NCBI GenBank assembly: GCA_950295325.1
Contig: OX485804.1
Span: forward strand, 61,472,533 to 61,536,532
Source: Polytrichum commune
Taxonomy: Eukaryota; Streptophyta; Polytrichopsida; Polytrichales; Polytrichaceae
Reading direction: 5' to 3'
Length of the DNA stretch: 64,000 nucleotides
The translations under genes were made by a program, and so were the position numbers. Below the pieces are notes generated by a model. That model saw only the letters and a program-made list of their open reading frames with translations, was not told the DNA's origin and made no database searches. Positions 11,443-24,099 of this stretch are shown in pieces; the first letter of the stretch is position 1; each line of letters starts with the position of its first letter.

Positions 11443-13272
11443 CTATCTGATGTGGATCTTTTTAGGAGGTGTTTCACATCTGGAATTGATTCTTGGAAGA
11501 AGCCAAAGAGACGGATGTGTCTTACCAAACAATTTCCTCAAGTTTGCCCAGCTCTTACCCTCCTTCTGACCTCCACTCTTCCAGCCCTCTGAGGCAAGTG
11601 AATCTATAAATGTTTGACCACTATGGAGGAGTTGGAGCTGCTGTTGAAGCAAAAGACCCACTCCAATGAGCAATGCAAGTGCTGCGATGACGAGATATAA
11701 TAATGCAAATGCCCGCAGTGATGCAACAATTTCCGTGGTGTGAAATAATGAATTCAATGTGTCACCTACCGCATGGAAGCCACTCCCCACATGCAATCGA
11801 GGCAATTTCCCTGTGTGAAACTTCACCAACTTTGGCCACACCTGTAAGCTGGCAAATAAGGTCATCATCAAGACATAGAAACTGCTTGCCGCTGTAAACA
11901 CCAGGAACAGTAGGAAATGTTGGTGATTGTTCGCTCCTACGCAATTCCCGATCTGCCACACATGTGCAGCGGAAGTGCATACCATAAGCTTTGAGTGGAT
12001 ACAAAGAGTGCATGTGACTACAAACCCTTGAATTGACCCAGATAAAACATCACTGACAAAGTTGGAGGTACCATACATCAGTACAGTTTCAACACATATC
12101 TGGCATTGACAAGATTTAGAGCTCTTCAATATTGTACTTCCTTCACATCCCAGCCCAATAAGGTTTTCTTTGATTGCTTTCTGGACCATACTGGACTCAA
12201 TGATCTATGCCTTATCACTGCCATTATTCAAGAAGGATGTCCCCCTACAAAAGAACAGGGGTTAGAAACAGGAACACAGCAGTAGGAAGGAATGAAAATC
12301 TCACATACAAAGGGGCAATGATGATCCATGTCGACAACACAAGCCCCACAACTCCGACAATGATGAGCATTCGGTGGTTTTGGCAGGTTACAATGCCCGC
12401 AAAATTTGTACCCCTCAAGAGCTTTTCTTCCAACTAATTCGTATTTGCCCCATTCTATATGCGGAGATGGTCCAGCTGATGAAAAGGCTGCCACACAGAA
12501 ATTGAACAGTGTGTTGAAGGCAAGAATAGCTGTGATGATTCCATGTACAAAAAATTCCATTGACATTTTTGGGAAGAGAACCGGGAATGTTGACCAAACC
12601 CCTCCACCTGCAACCAAATGCTTGCATCAGATTACAGAAATGGCACATGGTGTTCAGAGGGCTTTATTTGTAGCATTATCCATCCGGCAGACTTGTTCAC
12701 TTCCTCAGAACAATTGACTAATAGGGTCAACCCAATGATACAAATATACCCTGTTACTGCAAGTATGGTCCCTAACGTACATCATTCATGTCCAAGGTTG
12801 CATCTATTTGCAAATTTATGTAAGGAAAAGAAAGTCAGTAATGATCCACACCCCCATAGCTTGGAATGTAAGCAAAATGGCTTATAATGAGGGGGGGTAA
12901 AAAATACATAAAAGGAAGAAAGGTCTGAGAATGCTCACATACGATGGAGAAGATCACGAACAGAACAAAGCACACAAAGAAGCGGTCTCGTGCAACTGAG
13001 CATCGTCGGCTCCACCGCGACACTCCTTTGCTCTCAGACTTGTGCACAGAAATTGCTCCACACCATCCGCACTTGAACATTGGTGAAAATTTGGGAAGAA
13101 CCACCCGCAGGCCACAACCCCAACATGTGGTTTCCCATCCCATGCGCTCCTCCACGTGCGTCTGTACCCACACCACATCCACACTCTTAAATTTCCAGGA
13201 TACATTGCAGACCAGATTTGTATTGTGGTTGCCACACATGATGGTCACCCAGTGTTGGCCCCAGGTTACCAT
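11443..13272 (-). CDS. DHHC-type protein S-acyltransferase with N-terminal zinc ribbon, 4 exons
   Basis: Palmitoyl transferase that attaches acyl chains to cysteines of membrane-associated proteins; such enzymes are integral to Golgi, ER or plasma membranes. Exons are 12939-13272, 12712-12756, 12309-12607 and 11443-11952, giving a continuous frame of 395 residues. Exon 1 carries a Cys-rich ribbon (CWGC, then CGWCG) as in Arabidopsis PAT10/11-type enzymes, then a hydrophobic helix (FFVCFVLFVIFSIV). Exon 3 has a second membrane helix and the cysteine-rich domain FCGHCNLPKPPNAHHCRSCG, followed by the catalytic DMDHHCPF. Exon 4 completes it as IGNCVGANNHQHF and supplies two more hydrophobic helices near FLLFLVF and LLYLVIAALALLIGVGLLL. 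The basic tail has the QTFIDSL and NLRKLFG stretches that resemble that plant subfamily. The donor after exon 2 (GTTCTG) is weak, so that small exon is less certain. The ATG at 13272 lies 10 bp from a tandem repeat array. Confidence 0.9.
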
Positions 13273-13282
13273 TTTTTAATAT

Positions 13283-14555
13283 GATTCACATGTCCTAACA
13301 TTCATGTCACAGGACAGAAAGGCGAGTGACTTGATTCAAACCATCAATACTGGACCCAATCCTCTCAATGTCATCCTTGGCTAACGAAACGACAGTCAAG
13401 CACCCCTAACCCTAATTGAAATTACACAACATTATTTTTCACATTGCAGGTTTCACGATCACAAGGAAAACCACACACTGTTGCGCAGACTATACCACCC
13501 ACTCTGAGGTAACGAGCCAGATTTTGCTGCCATATCCAGATGCTACCGGTTGAGCGCATAAACCCCAATTTACGTCCTCCGAAGTCAACATTCTTTGGTA
13601 TAATTCACATGTCCTAACATTTATTTACAGAAGAAAATTAAGAGATACTTGGTTCCAAAGTATGCTACTAAACCCAATCCTCTATAAATGTCATTCTTTC
13701 CTGATGAAACGGCAGGCAAGCACCCCTTATCCTACCTAAAATTACACACCAAATTTTTCAACCTGATAGTTCAACAAATCACATGGAAACCACACACTGT
13801 TGCGCAGGCCATACCGCCCACTCTGAGAGAATGAACCAAATTTTGCCGCAAAATTCAGGTGCTACCAGTTAAGTGCATAAACCCCACCCTACCTCCTCCG
13901 ATTTTAGCATTCTTTGGTACGATTCACATGTCCCAACATTCATTCACAGAAGGGAAAGAAGACTGACCTGATTCCAAGGTATTATACTAAATCCAATCCT
14001 CTATAAACTGTCATTCTTGGCTGATGAATCGGCAGGCAAGCACTCGTAACCCTCACTGAAATCACACAAAAAGAATAAAAAGAACCTGCCGGTTCTACAA
14101 TCACATGGAAAACCACACATTATTGCGCAGACCATACCACCCACTCTGAGAGAATCACCAGATTTTGCTGTCATGTTCAGGGGCTACCGGTTAAGTGCAC
14201 AAACCCCAAACATCCTCCAATTTCAACAATCTTTGGTATGATTCACGTGTCCCAACATCCATTCACAGAAGAAAAAGAAGAGTGACTCTAATCCGACGTA
14301 TAAATACTAAACCCAATCCTCTCAATGTATTTTTTTGCTGATGATATGGCAGGCAAGCAAGTAACACCTAACCCTTATTGAAATCGCACAACATTTGTTT
14401 TCATATTGCTGGTTTCACAATCACATGAGAAACCACATACTGTTGGGCGGACCACACCACCCACACTGAGCGAATGAACCAGATAGCCCCACCACCAAAT
14501 TCAGATTCTACCGGTCAAGTGCATAGAACCCAATTTACGTCCTTCGATCTTCCAC
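13283..14555. repeat. Four tandem ~320-bp repeats upstream of the acyltransferase gene
   Basis: Copies begin at about 13283, 13603, 13922 and 14240, each opening with ATTCACATGTCCTAACATTC or a close variant. They share internal landmarks in the same order: AAACCCAATCCTCT, GGCAGGCAAGCAC, AAACCACACACTGTTGCGCA, CCACTCTGAG, AGATTTTGC and CATAAACCCCAATTTACGTC. Period is 318-321 bp with moderate divergence and small indels. No copy is coding. The first copy starts only 10 bp upstream of the acyltransferase ATG, so the array is the gene's immediate 5' flank, either 5' UTR or proximal promoter. Confidence 0.85.
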
Positions 14556-17500
14556 AGGGATGAACAAACCCGGGCCTCTAATTTTAAGCCACAAACATGA
14601 TTGCACCACAAGAGGTCTCCCCCACATCCTTACGCACCTCCAGCCTCGCAACGTCGGCCGACGACTCCATCCCTGCCGATCACGCAACACCCCGACGTAC
14701 CATGCCCCCAGCGATTTGGTAATGGCGGCCCAAAAGTTGCAATTCTAACTCAGTGCGGCCCAGGAATGATCCACAACATCCTGTCTCATCCCCAGAATTC
14801 TGCAAAATAGAATACCCCAAGATGCGTATGCGATGTTGATGATGGACTCTGTCTGACGATATCATGAATCACATAAGTAGTAGGTTATTCGCCGCCATGA
14901 ATTGCTTCTTCTCCTCCTTTCGATCCTCCCGGCGCCTCCTCCTGCGTTGGCCATTCCTCTATGCCGTATATTATAATATGTATATGTATGACTTTATGAC
15001 TTTATGCTGACAATGTGCATGTATAGTTATGTGTGCTTGTATGTAGGCCGCAATTTGCATGGTGACCGAGGAGTCATGGCACTCATGTTCTAAGTTGAAA
15101 GGTGAGAACATTGGATCGGAGATATGTAAATTAAGTTAACCAGATAAAACCAAAGCAAGGGAATTACCACATATGAGTGTACCTCTCATTCATCCAGAAT
15201 CCTTAAAAAATTCAAAAATTCAAAAATCTTCAAAAAAAATTCAATAAAAACTAAAATAGTATGTTGTTCAGAGGGTTTTTTTGTTCATCGACATCGGAAC
15301 TAGTTATAAAGACCCAAGTTAGTATAGTCCATGTAATTTTATGTTGGATAGAGGAGAGGTATGCTCGTATGCAATAATTCCTTCTCTCTGATGAAACCTA
15401 AGTATCGTGGAGAGGTTTAGGGTTGATTCATCCCGATTGTAGGTACCGATTTGGAACTTTGATGGTAATTCCAAAGTCAACCATGCTATAACACTACTTA
15501 GGTATGATGTCCCAATCTTTGTAACAATCTTGCACAATTTTCAAGTAGTCGTGTGTCTATACAATGTACATAACAATACTTAGCACATTGATTGATTTTT
15601 GTGGGTCTCAAAATAAATAAGGGTAGTATTATTTTATTATATTTTGGATCTCCACATCCAAAGGAGATTGGGTTTGAATTCTTGACAAGTAGAGTGTGCA
15701 TCCATTGGCAAATGTGTCCTTGAACATTAACAAAACAGTTGGACCAATCCCCAAATTCAAAATTACTAGGTATGCCACACCCATGCCACATTGTGTTTAG
15801 AGCCTAGTTAGCAGCCACTCCATACTTGCCAACTAAATAGGAAATTTATTGTAAAAATATGACATGAGTAGGCATGCCCCATTCTAGGTTTAGATTGGGC
15901 TCAAATTGAGAGGATGAAGAAGGCAAGGAATTATTATGTGTGACTCTAGAAGAAGAAAAGTCAAACTACTATATAGTGCACATAACATCATTTATTCTAT
16001 ACATGAAAATCACTTGTCTTCGAAACTTATACATAAAATATCACTAACTTTTTGTAACATCTTAGGCCTTGACTATCCTACGAAGTAGGTGTGGCGCACA
16101 ATGTTGAAAATTCACAAAACTAAAGCATTTGGCTTCATTGAGGTGGAGATCATGCTCAAGTAAGGCTCCAACCTTTTGTTCAACCACATTGGAAGTACCT
16201 TTGAGATGGATGTCATTTGAATAGGTTAAATATGCCATAAAAGCTAATGCAAAACTTAATATGAAAGTAAAACTCTAAAGTAATTTTCACTAAGTTCAAT
16301 CCACATACACTAGTCTCATAATAAAAGAAGCTTAATACTTTTAATGTAATATATGTTTAACTCTATATTTTTTTTACAAGTCTACACATATGTGTAATTA
16401 ATCTTAAAATATGTTCTAACTAATACAAAATGCTTATAGTAAGCCAAAAAGTGAACAAATGTTGAACAAAAGGAAGGTGTCAAATTTAAATATGTATCAT
16501 TTATGAATTAATATCCCGGGTACACCACTCCCGTATTATATGGCCCTGCTTATCATCACTTATAATGCATTTTAGTCCAATCTCAAGTGATATAATTTGT
16601 TTTAACTCTTACAACCCTTCTAACAAGGAATCCAAAAATGCAATTATATATAGGAAGTGAATATTCCTTGAAGCATATAATTTCATTAAAAATATAATTA
16701 TATGATTTTTTTATATAGGTATGATAGGCCAAACTACCCAACTTTTTGGTTTTTAATTAAAAAAACAATATCTTATTATTATAGATAACACATTGCCAAT
16801 GACTTTTAATTTTAATTGGAGGCAACTACCCGTGTGGATCTCTTAAAATTAGACACTCTACAAGGTTAACAAAGAAAAGTGTTTCATTTCTTTATATACT
16901 ATGTGAATAATTTTTTTAAATAATTATGCAACTTAACTTTTTCTACATCTCATTTTCTTTCATTTGATCTTCACCCAATTTTTTGGTTCTTTTATTTTTG
17001 TATAATTTGATATAGTGTTTACAAAAGTTGTCCTCTAAGCCATTTTAATGTCGATACCCCTTGCATATAATATGGGAGTTGCGTAGCCAAGATTAAAATA
17101 GCCTAACCCGTGCCGACTCATCCCCAACCCACCTTTGTATTTAGGTGCATGTCCTCTAACTAGGACAATATAACCCTTGCAGACTAAAAGAGGTTCCCAA
17201 CATTTTTAGTTAGCTCTCAACTTATATAATTGTCACATATCTTTGGCCATAGAGGAGCTTCATGTTGTCAAGGTAAACTCATCCATTGGGAGGCTAAAAT
17301 GAACCAAATGATTCTATAACTTTATTGTATTAATACAATTCCAACTCATTTGAATTCAAACATGGCATCAAAAACCTTGGATTACCTTTATCCACAATGG
17401 ATGAGTTTACCTAGGTGCCACACAAACCTTGAGTCGCAAATGCAAGTGGATTGAGCAAAAAAATTAATGAATTGTATTATGGGATGCGGATGAAGTTTTG

Positions 17501-17661
17501 GGTGCTTTGATCTTGGAAACAACACCGGAAACCCACACAAGTAAGTAGGATTTAATTGAGATGCATCAACCACAGACTTGCTAAGTTAAGTAGGGTGTAT
17601 TGAGGCAAGTTTCAAGTAGATTCTCTTCAATTAAAATGAACGAGTTTACAAAAGTGCATAG
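14556..17661. other. Intergenic, mostly AT-rich, no gene seen
   Basis: The first 400 bases keep CpG and are GC-richer. There, on the minus strand at about 14897, ATGGCGGCGAATAACC starts a frame that ends after nine codons; it could be a uORF in a distal 5' exon of the acyltransferase gene, but nothing proves it. From about 15180 on the sequence is AT-rich with oligo-A and oligo-T runs and scattered stops on both strands. I see no RNA gene or convincing repeat. Confidence 0.4.
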
Positions 17662-17850
17662 CATTATTATCCAATGTGTGTTCGTTCACGTGGGCCCCAA
17701 GAATATAACCATGGGACACCACAGCTAGTGTAGATTCACACATGATAGATTCAAACATGATATTTATCATGTTTGAATTTGCACTAGCTGCGGTGGCCCA
17801 TGGTCATATTCTCAAGGCCCACATGAACGAACGCACATTAGTTAATAATG
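17662..17850. mobile_element. Short foldback MITE (189 bp)
   Basis: Nearly the whole element is one hairpin. The left arm CATTATTATCCAATGTGTGT mirrors the right arm end GCACATTAGTTAATAATG. Further in, AATATAACCATGGG mirrors CCCATGGTCATATT, CAGCTAGTG mirrors CACTAGCTG, and ATTCAAACATGATA mirrors TATCATGTTTGAAT at the loop. There is no coding sequence. The target duplication is unclear, possibly only 2-3 bp. The near-perfect stem could yield a small RNA precursor if transcribed. Confidence 0.75.
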
Positions 17851-18162
17851 TTATGTGGGAGCTACGGCAACAAATGTACTCATTGCAAGATTGTTCTTTA
17901 CATTGTGAAGTAAGCAAATTCATGTTTTGTCAATGGCACTAAATGATAATATGAAGTGTGGATGAGTGATGTAAGAATGTACATATACTTCAAGAATAAG
18001 TTTGTTGACCATAAATGAATTGCAAAGCACTTGTGTGTCATCCACATGTATTATACCAAGTGGAGTGTCTGCTTGTTGTTCTTTTGACCTCTAATGCAAA
18101 GCCATACTTGGATATATGAAGTTACTTTGAAAATAGAGATATTGCATTGATGGGCACCAATA

Positions 18163-18552
18163 AACAGGGAGAACTGGCTGCTAGTTACAAATGAACCAGT
18201 TGAGTTTGATACCAGGGCCACACCGGCAGGCCCAGCCATAAACACCAGGCTACCTGCCTTCTTCCAGCCACTCCAGTAGCTCCAACCATCTGAAATCCTA
18301 GCCCTGTATTCCCGGAGAATACGTAGGGCTGGTGTTTCTGTCTACTGGAGCTGCTGGGGTTTTTGGTGTGGCCCTGGTATGAGAAATAACCGGTTGAAGT
18401 TCAAGAATGCAAGAAAATTACTGATCATTTTAGAACAATCTATAGAGTTTACCTCAAATTAGTAAAGAAAAACCGGACTATGTCAACATGTCACTGATTG
18501 GACTTGGAAATACTAGGATCTCGACTGAATATGCCCAAAAATCTCCCGGACA
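18163..18552. mobile_element. Repeat family R2, copy 1 (interrupted by a nested element)
   Basis: Once the 170-bp insertion at 18210-18379 is removed, this is a ~220-bp copy of the element intact at 34499-34716. Shared blocks include GTTACAAATGAACCAGTTGA, AATAACCGGTTGAAGTTCAA, ATTTAGTAAAG-like and ACACTAGGATCTC-like sequence, and TATGCCCAAAAAT. The ends (CAGGGAGAA and TCTCCCGG) are weak inverted repeats of each other. It is non-coding and non-autonomous. Confidence 0.75.
18210..18379. mobile_element. Nested 170-bp MITE with TGA duplication
   Basis: Terminal inverted repeats TACCAGGGCCACACC and GGTGTGGCCCTGGTA bound the insert. It is flanked by TGA at 18207-18209 and 18380-18382. Deleting the element plus one TGA restores the uninterrupted order seen in the relative at 34540 (GAGTTTGAAAAATAACC). 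The internal part pairs too (CTCCAGTAGCTCCA with TGGAGCTGCTGG-like sequence). So insertion happened after the host repeat family had spread. Confidence 0.85.
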
Positions 18553-18714
18553 TTGATGGACACTTGGTGCTACATGACAAGTCAGGCATATCATTATGAC
18601 ACACCAATTTCAATGCACGCGCCATAAGATTATTCAATAGCATAGTGTTGAAGTCTTTGAACGCCTCCATCATAGTTCATTGCTAGCTGCCAAATGGCAC
18701 CCAAGTGGAGCTAA

Positions 18715-19412
18715 GGGGCGGTTTACACTATAGACCACCAAGTCGGACCATGGTGATGTAAGAGCGTTGATTGGTTGCTGAACTCGTCCCAGGACCACTT
18801 CGGTTTACACTAAGGAAAAAATGGCAGAGGGACAATGGAGGTCGTGTTGAACAATTAGTGTTGAGCAAGGTACGGTGGTAACAACATTAAATTTAAACAA
18901 ACACTAAATATCCTATTTAGTGTAGTGACAACATAAGGTACATGTCACATGTATTTACATTGAACATGTGATCAACACAGGGCCAACGGGCTCGTATTCA
19001 TGCCAGTACCTTGCTACATGCATTTATTTTTTCCTTTCTTTTCTTGAACATGTACAAATTAAATTTTTTTGTAAAAATTGCTGCAAGAAGATTTGCAAGC
19101 CACATCTTTGACATGTTCAACAAGAAGTGAAGACAAGTGAAGCCCAAGAGAAGACAAGAGAATGGTCAAACTTTATTTTTTTACCAAAACTGCCCTTTTT
19201 GGGCATGTATTGAAAAAAAATCAGCACATTCACTTTTTGGTGCATGGTCATTCTTCTTGGTCCACATTCAGTTAACACCTAGTGAGGGGCCCAAGGCTTT
19301 CAAAATTAACTTTTAAAGAAGTCGGACCATGAAAGTTGGACCATGAACTCGGACCATTGAAAAAGGCCCTCTTCCATGGTGTGACTTCACGGTCCATAGT
19401 GTAAACTGGCCC
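18715..19412. mobile_element. Tourist-like MITE (698 bp)
   Basis: Ends GGGGCGGTTTACACTATAGA and CCATAGTGTAAACTGGCCC are inverted repeats, with direct TAA at 18712-18714 and 19413-19415. Subterminal GTCGGACCATG motifs repeat near both ends, three times on the right. The internal part is AT-rich, contains AAGACAAGAGAA-type purine tracts and has no coding frame. It belongs to the same broad end type (GGGYC..TTYACAC) as the copies at 3568, 40003 and 58538, but differs from them internally. Confidence 0.8.
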
Positions 19413-19415
19413 TAA

Positions 19416-21229
19416 GGATATTACATGTAAGTTGGACACCACCCATAGCCAGTTGACAGTGTCTGCAATCATGTAGATGCCGGTAGATTGAGCTCTTCTC
19501 CCTCAGGCCCACTTTATACTTGAGGTTGGATCGAGGGCCGGCTCAAACTCTACAAATTTGGCTCAATAGGATTGCTTGATTTCATCAATTATGGTCCAAG
19601 GGCTTTATATTAGGGTTGGGCCCGAACACTTACTCATCCCATGTGGCATTCTAGGTGGCACAAATTTGACGCCAAACCTTCGGGCTGGCTTGAAGAAATT
19701 GGGACGAACTTTTCATTGGTCCGAAGTCTCAATTTGGATCGGATTGGGCTTATCCATTGGATAATGAACATCTCTAACTTTAGTCCACAGAAGGTTGATT
19801 CTCGCCACTACACTTTCCCCTCAAGATCATTGGGATCTAAAATTGGGCCTCATCGCTTTACATGTGACAAGGTTGGGTCCACAAAAAGTTGATAGAGTTG
19901 GGCCAATTGAGAGCTTAATTGCACATGAATCGGGTCAGTGCTCGGGTAGGCCCAAAGCCATATATATATAAAGTGGACCTCAATAATTCTCAACTTGTGA
20001 GTATAAGAAAAAAGGGACCGAAACAAATAATGGGAGCATAATGTCCAACAAACTCCCAATCCTCTACACATTGGAAATTTGTTGAGTAATATTACTAATC
20101 ACATGTTTAATGTAGAAGTTCAGTGAATGGAGAGATTTTGGGCAAAATCAGTCAAGATCCTAATGTTTCCAAGCCCAATCAATTACATGTTGATTTCCTT
20201 TGGATTTTCTATATTTATTTGTAATGTATTCCATATATGTATTCCTCTATCGACAATTGGCCTAGAGTCTTGAATTTGAACCAATTAAGGTAGAGGGTGC
20301 TAAAACCAACACCCCACCCAAAACCAACACCTATAAATGCCTCCCAATTACTAACACTCTACTACCTTGAAGCATTCCCCATGGAGTGGTGTATGAGCCC
20401 ACGGAGTGATGCTTTTAGGTGCCATTAGTGGAGCCACCTCATAGCGACCTCCACTCTATCTCGGGTTGGTTCAAGGTGGGTTTAGGGTGGCTTCTCAATG
20501 CCTATTCTAGTCATTCTATACACTATTGGGGGAGGGGGGGGGGTTTATAACCATTCTATTCACAAAGTCATAGAGATAGGCCCACAAAGCACAAAGGGGG
20601 TTGGTACACGGGATGCAAGGTGATGGTTTTGTAAGGGTGGATCATGAAGGTGGCCATGTGGCTTTGCATACCGATTACTAATTGGTCTTTGATCTAGCTT
20701 GGGTCTAGTACCCAACTATGTTATGTTGCTTCTAGGCAATGAAGGTGGGGGTCCTCATCATATCCAAGGTCGTCATATACGGGACCTATATATTGGTTTT
20801 AAGGAAGCTAGTGGTTTTGACTTTGAATATTCATCAAATATCTAATTGAGGCTATAAAATATTTTTTCTTTCTTTGTACCTATGTTTAGAGCAAAGGCTA
20901 ATATGCATATAAATTTTTTATATCAACCATGTAGTCATATGTATGTGTAATAGCTTAAAAGTGTTGGTTTAAGCACCCTCTACCTTGTTTCTCAAACTCA
21001 TTGGGCCAATCTGTAACTAGCGGTGGCATCTCCCCATTCATAGTAGTGGTCAATTTGGGAGGAACCGGTGCGCGGACCATTCCTGGCTCATACCCTGCGA
21101 ATCGGTACGTTATCCGGTTATCGAATGTATTCAAGAGAGGGAAGAGAAGAGAAAGAGTTAACCTAAAGAGGAGAAGAGTGTTCGGAGGAGTTTTGGAAGG
21201 AAGCACGGGGAGATAGAGACTTGTTTGCA
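19416..21229. other. Intergenic and 5' flank of the plastid-type gene
   Basis: No gene is visible in 19416-20950. There is a run of 10 G at 20532-20541 within a G-rich tract and scattered short frames. The last 250 bases before the ATG at 21230 are more complex, with purine-rich AGAGAGGGAAGAGAAGAG sequence that would suit a 5' UTR. I see no certain TATA box. Confidence 0.4.
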
Positions 21230-23231
21230 ATGGCAGGGGCGGCATGCATTCCCACCTCTTATCTTTCCACGGCTTCGGCCTCTAAATCGTTGCGCCATAA
21301 TGTGGCAATTCCGACAAGAACAGGTATGTGTTTGCTGTGGTCCTACCTTTGTTACACCTAATTTTTTGGGTTTAAAAAGAATTCCATGTGGTCCAGAATC
21401 CTCAGTTGGTTGTGTGCGTGTGGATTAGGTGCTGGGATGTGTGCTTCTGGATGGTACCGCGATGGGGGATGGTGTTGCCAACCGTTGGTACACACGGCGA
21501 CGAATGCTCGCTCGCAGCCGTTCAGTGTGTGCAGGGCATCGGACAATGGAGCGAATTCTCAAGGTCAAGGCTTCGGGAAGTCTATAAACGGTGGGTTCAT
21601 AGTGGTCGGATGCATTTGGAATATTAGAAGATTCCAGTGTTGCCACCGACGTGAATTATGGTGTTGGTTTATCTTTTGGGGTGGTCTAAGTCTACATGTA
21701 ATCCATGAACGGGCATGACGAGTATTAGAGGCCCCCAAGATTACTGCATCCTGTCTAAGGTGAACAGCTTGAACGGTCGCGGACAAGCCCCTTGTTTCCA
21801 TACAGTTGGTTTAAAGTTTCCGGTTCATCCCAACATGGAACCATACAAATATGGACATAGGTGGTAGGGTGCACCGGAACTCAAGTGCTAGGAAGGTCAC
21901 CGCAACGAGCATTATTCCGGTTTGAGGCGGCTTGACCTTGGTGTTCCCATGGGATCGGGTGAAATCCTTGGGTTTAAGCCAGCCTTCTGTATTTGGAAGA
22001 TTCGAGCGGTTGATTTTTATTTTTATTTTTTATTTTTTTAATCTCCTTACTTGAATTTTCCTTGTTTTTCACATGGAGCTGAGGGTTATATTAAGCAAGA
22101 GCCTGTGTGCGGAAGGTTAAGGAAAAGAAAGTCATTGTCTTATTTCAACCAGAGAAGATTATTTCTTGCTTCTGCGCACACGGTGAGCACACGGTAACAA
22201 GGGTTACATTCTGTGTGTACAGGTAAACTGGCAGAAGCTAAAAGGTATCAGCTTGAAGCGACGGAGGTTCTAGCAGAGCTCCTAAAGTCTGACAATGTTC
22301 AATTCACAGCCCAAAAGTACTTGGATTCTTTGACAGAGGAATTTTTCATGATTGCTTCAACTTATTTGGAAATGGTACACAGAGTGCATTCCCTAATTCT
22401 ACTCCATGGTTACCTCGGTCGTTTTAAACATGTCTAGGGAGAGTGTTTTCTGTCTGTGAAAATCCGTGTGGAGGGCAAAACAGAGGCAGAAGATTGGAGT
22501 ACTGGTATCTTCTCTTGTATAAATACTAGTTTGGACCCATCCTATCCTGCCCTGTTGCACCTGTGCATATGAATTAATGTCCAGGGCCATCCCGCACCGT
22601 CCACTCGACATACCGCTGTCGACAGCCAAGTTTTGAAACTTTGAAACGGCAACTTGCGTTTGTAGTCTATTGTATAGTATATTGTGTTTGAAGATACTGC
22701 ATTTTGTGTACTTGCCGGTGCTAATTTATTCAGGTAATGTGATGGTAGGAAGGCCAAGAAGGAAGGTAATGCAGAGATTGTGAACAAGATTGAAACTTCG
22801 TTGCAGATTGCCATGACTGAGAAAGGGAAAACTCTCAGACCTGAAATTCGACTTATGAACCAGGTGGGTATCGGTCCTTCTCCAGTTGTTTCCTCCCCCC
22901 TAAATTCAGCTATGGTTTTCAGATTTTGGTTGGGGTATTTAAGTTTCTCAATAGCACCTGAAGCAATATTTCCTCCAACAAAAGTAACAACGAAGAGTGG
23001 TGGGTGATGCAGTTGCTAAATGAAACTAGCACACAGGAACGTGCTAAGGCTATCCAAAGCAATCAACTCTACTTAGATCCAGATGGTTATTTCTTTGAGT
23101 TACTAGAGCGGATGACTGCTGATGTAGAAAGGCAACAAAACAATCCCAAGAGAAAGATGCTGTTGTCACAGCTGCGAACTATCACCAAGGAAGCTAAAGA
23201 GGCAGCGAAGACCTTCAGGAGAGCTAAATAG
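21230..23231 (+). CDS. Conserved-looking, probably plastid-targeted helical protein, 5 exons
   Basis: Exons 21230-21323, 21429-21590, 22223-22374, 22753-22863 and 23013-23231 join in frame to 245 residues. The first ~80 residues are Ser/Thr/Arg/Ala-rich with few acidic residues (start MAGAACIPTSYLSTASASKS, then ARSQPFSVCRASDNG), which looks like a chloroplast transit peptide. The mature part is strongly helical and charged: KLAEAKRYQLEATEVLAELL, then SLTEEFFMIASTYLEMAKKE across the exon 3/4 junction, then KTLRPEIRLMNQLLNE across the exon 4/5 junction, then LDPDGYFFELLERMTADVER. It ends in a basic helix (EAKEAAKTFRRAK). All donors are GT and acceptors AG; the exon 4 acceptor is GAAG|GCC rather than the nearby TAG, chosen for phase. 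No catalytic motif is evident. I do not recognise a named family; the function is unknown, and a stromal or thylakoid-associated helical bundle is only inference. Confidence 0.8.
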
Positions 23232-24099
23232 ATAAATTTAGAGCCAAATAGATAAAGATGCAGGAAAATACAGGAATACACTGGAGTAACGATGCTTTGA
23301 TACAATTTAGTAGCTGATCAGGATGTTTGTCCTGCCAATTGGAGAATATTAGGATCCTTGTTTTACACTCCAAACAAAATTAAGCATGAAGCTTGCACTC
23401 CTGGATTTTGGATTTTCTCAAAGGCAAAGTATCATCTCCTTGATCATATCTCGGATGCATGTAAGTGTGTTCTTTTACGATTTCATATTATGATCCGACT
23501 TGGCTGGGAAGACTCAAGTGACACAATCCAGAGTTTCGTAATGGTTGGACAGCCACTCTTTTCTTTTGAATTTCTATCCACTCTGTACCAGAAATTATTG
23601 CTGGCAAATCAGCTGCAGTTTTGAGGGATCTGTGTTGAATAGTTTCATCCACCAACATCCTACATTCATCATGTTAGTTAGTATGATAGTTACTAGTAAG
23701 TCATAGAGCTAGGCTTTGTAGGTGATACATACTGCCTTAGACAAATGTTATTGAGTCTTTGTAGTAACATGAGTATCGGTGTAAGAGAGAGTGTTAATGG
23801 ACTAAATTAGACTGAAGCTCTGATGATACATGTATGAAGTGTTTTGCATTGATTCAATGAAAGTAGAAAATCTACATTTCTCTTTCATGTATATTGTCAT
23901 TCTTTATTAGGTTATGAGCCTTCTTCAACACCTCCCGAAAATCCACAATCTCTATTGTCTCTTGTTTCATTTGTAACTAGTGGTTGGTTCCTCCTTTTTG
24001 AAAACCAGTCACAAATAAGGTTATTGAAAGTTCCGACTATGTCATTGATGGAAACTATGGGAAATACACGATCTCCCTCCCCCCTTCACTTCATACTGT
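23232..24099. other. 3' flank of the plastid-type gene
   Basis: This should contain the 3' UTR. The sequence to about 23900 lacks coding features and ends in an AAAGTAGAAAATC-type region. From about 23950 the sequence begins to resemble the proline/serine-rich linker that precedes the Copia fragment. No other feature is visible. Confidence 0.35.

Noticed and set aside
16507-17090. Possible MITE ended by ACTCCCGTATTATATGG and its loose complement
   Set aside because: The two ends pair poorly and no matching target duplication could be seen.
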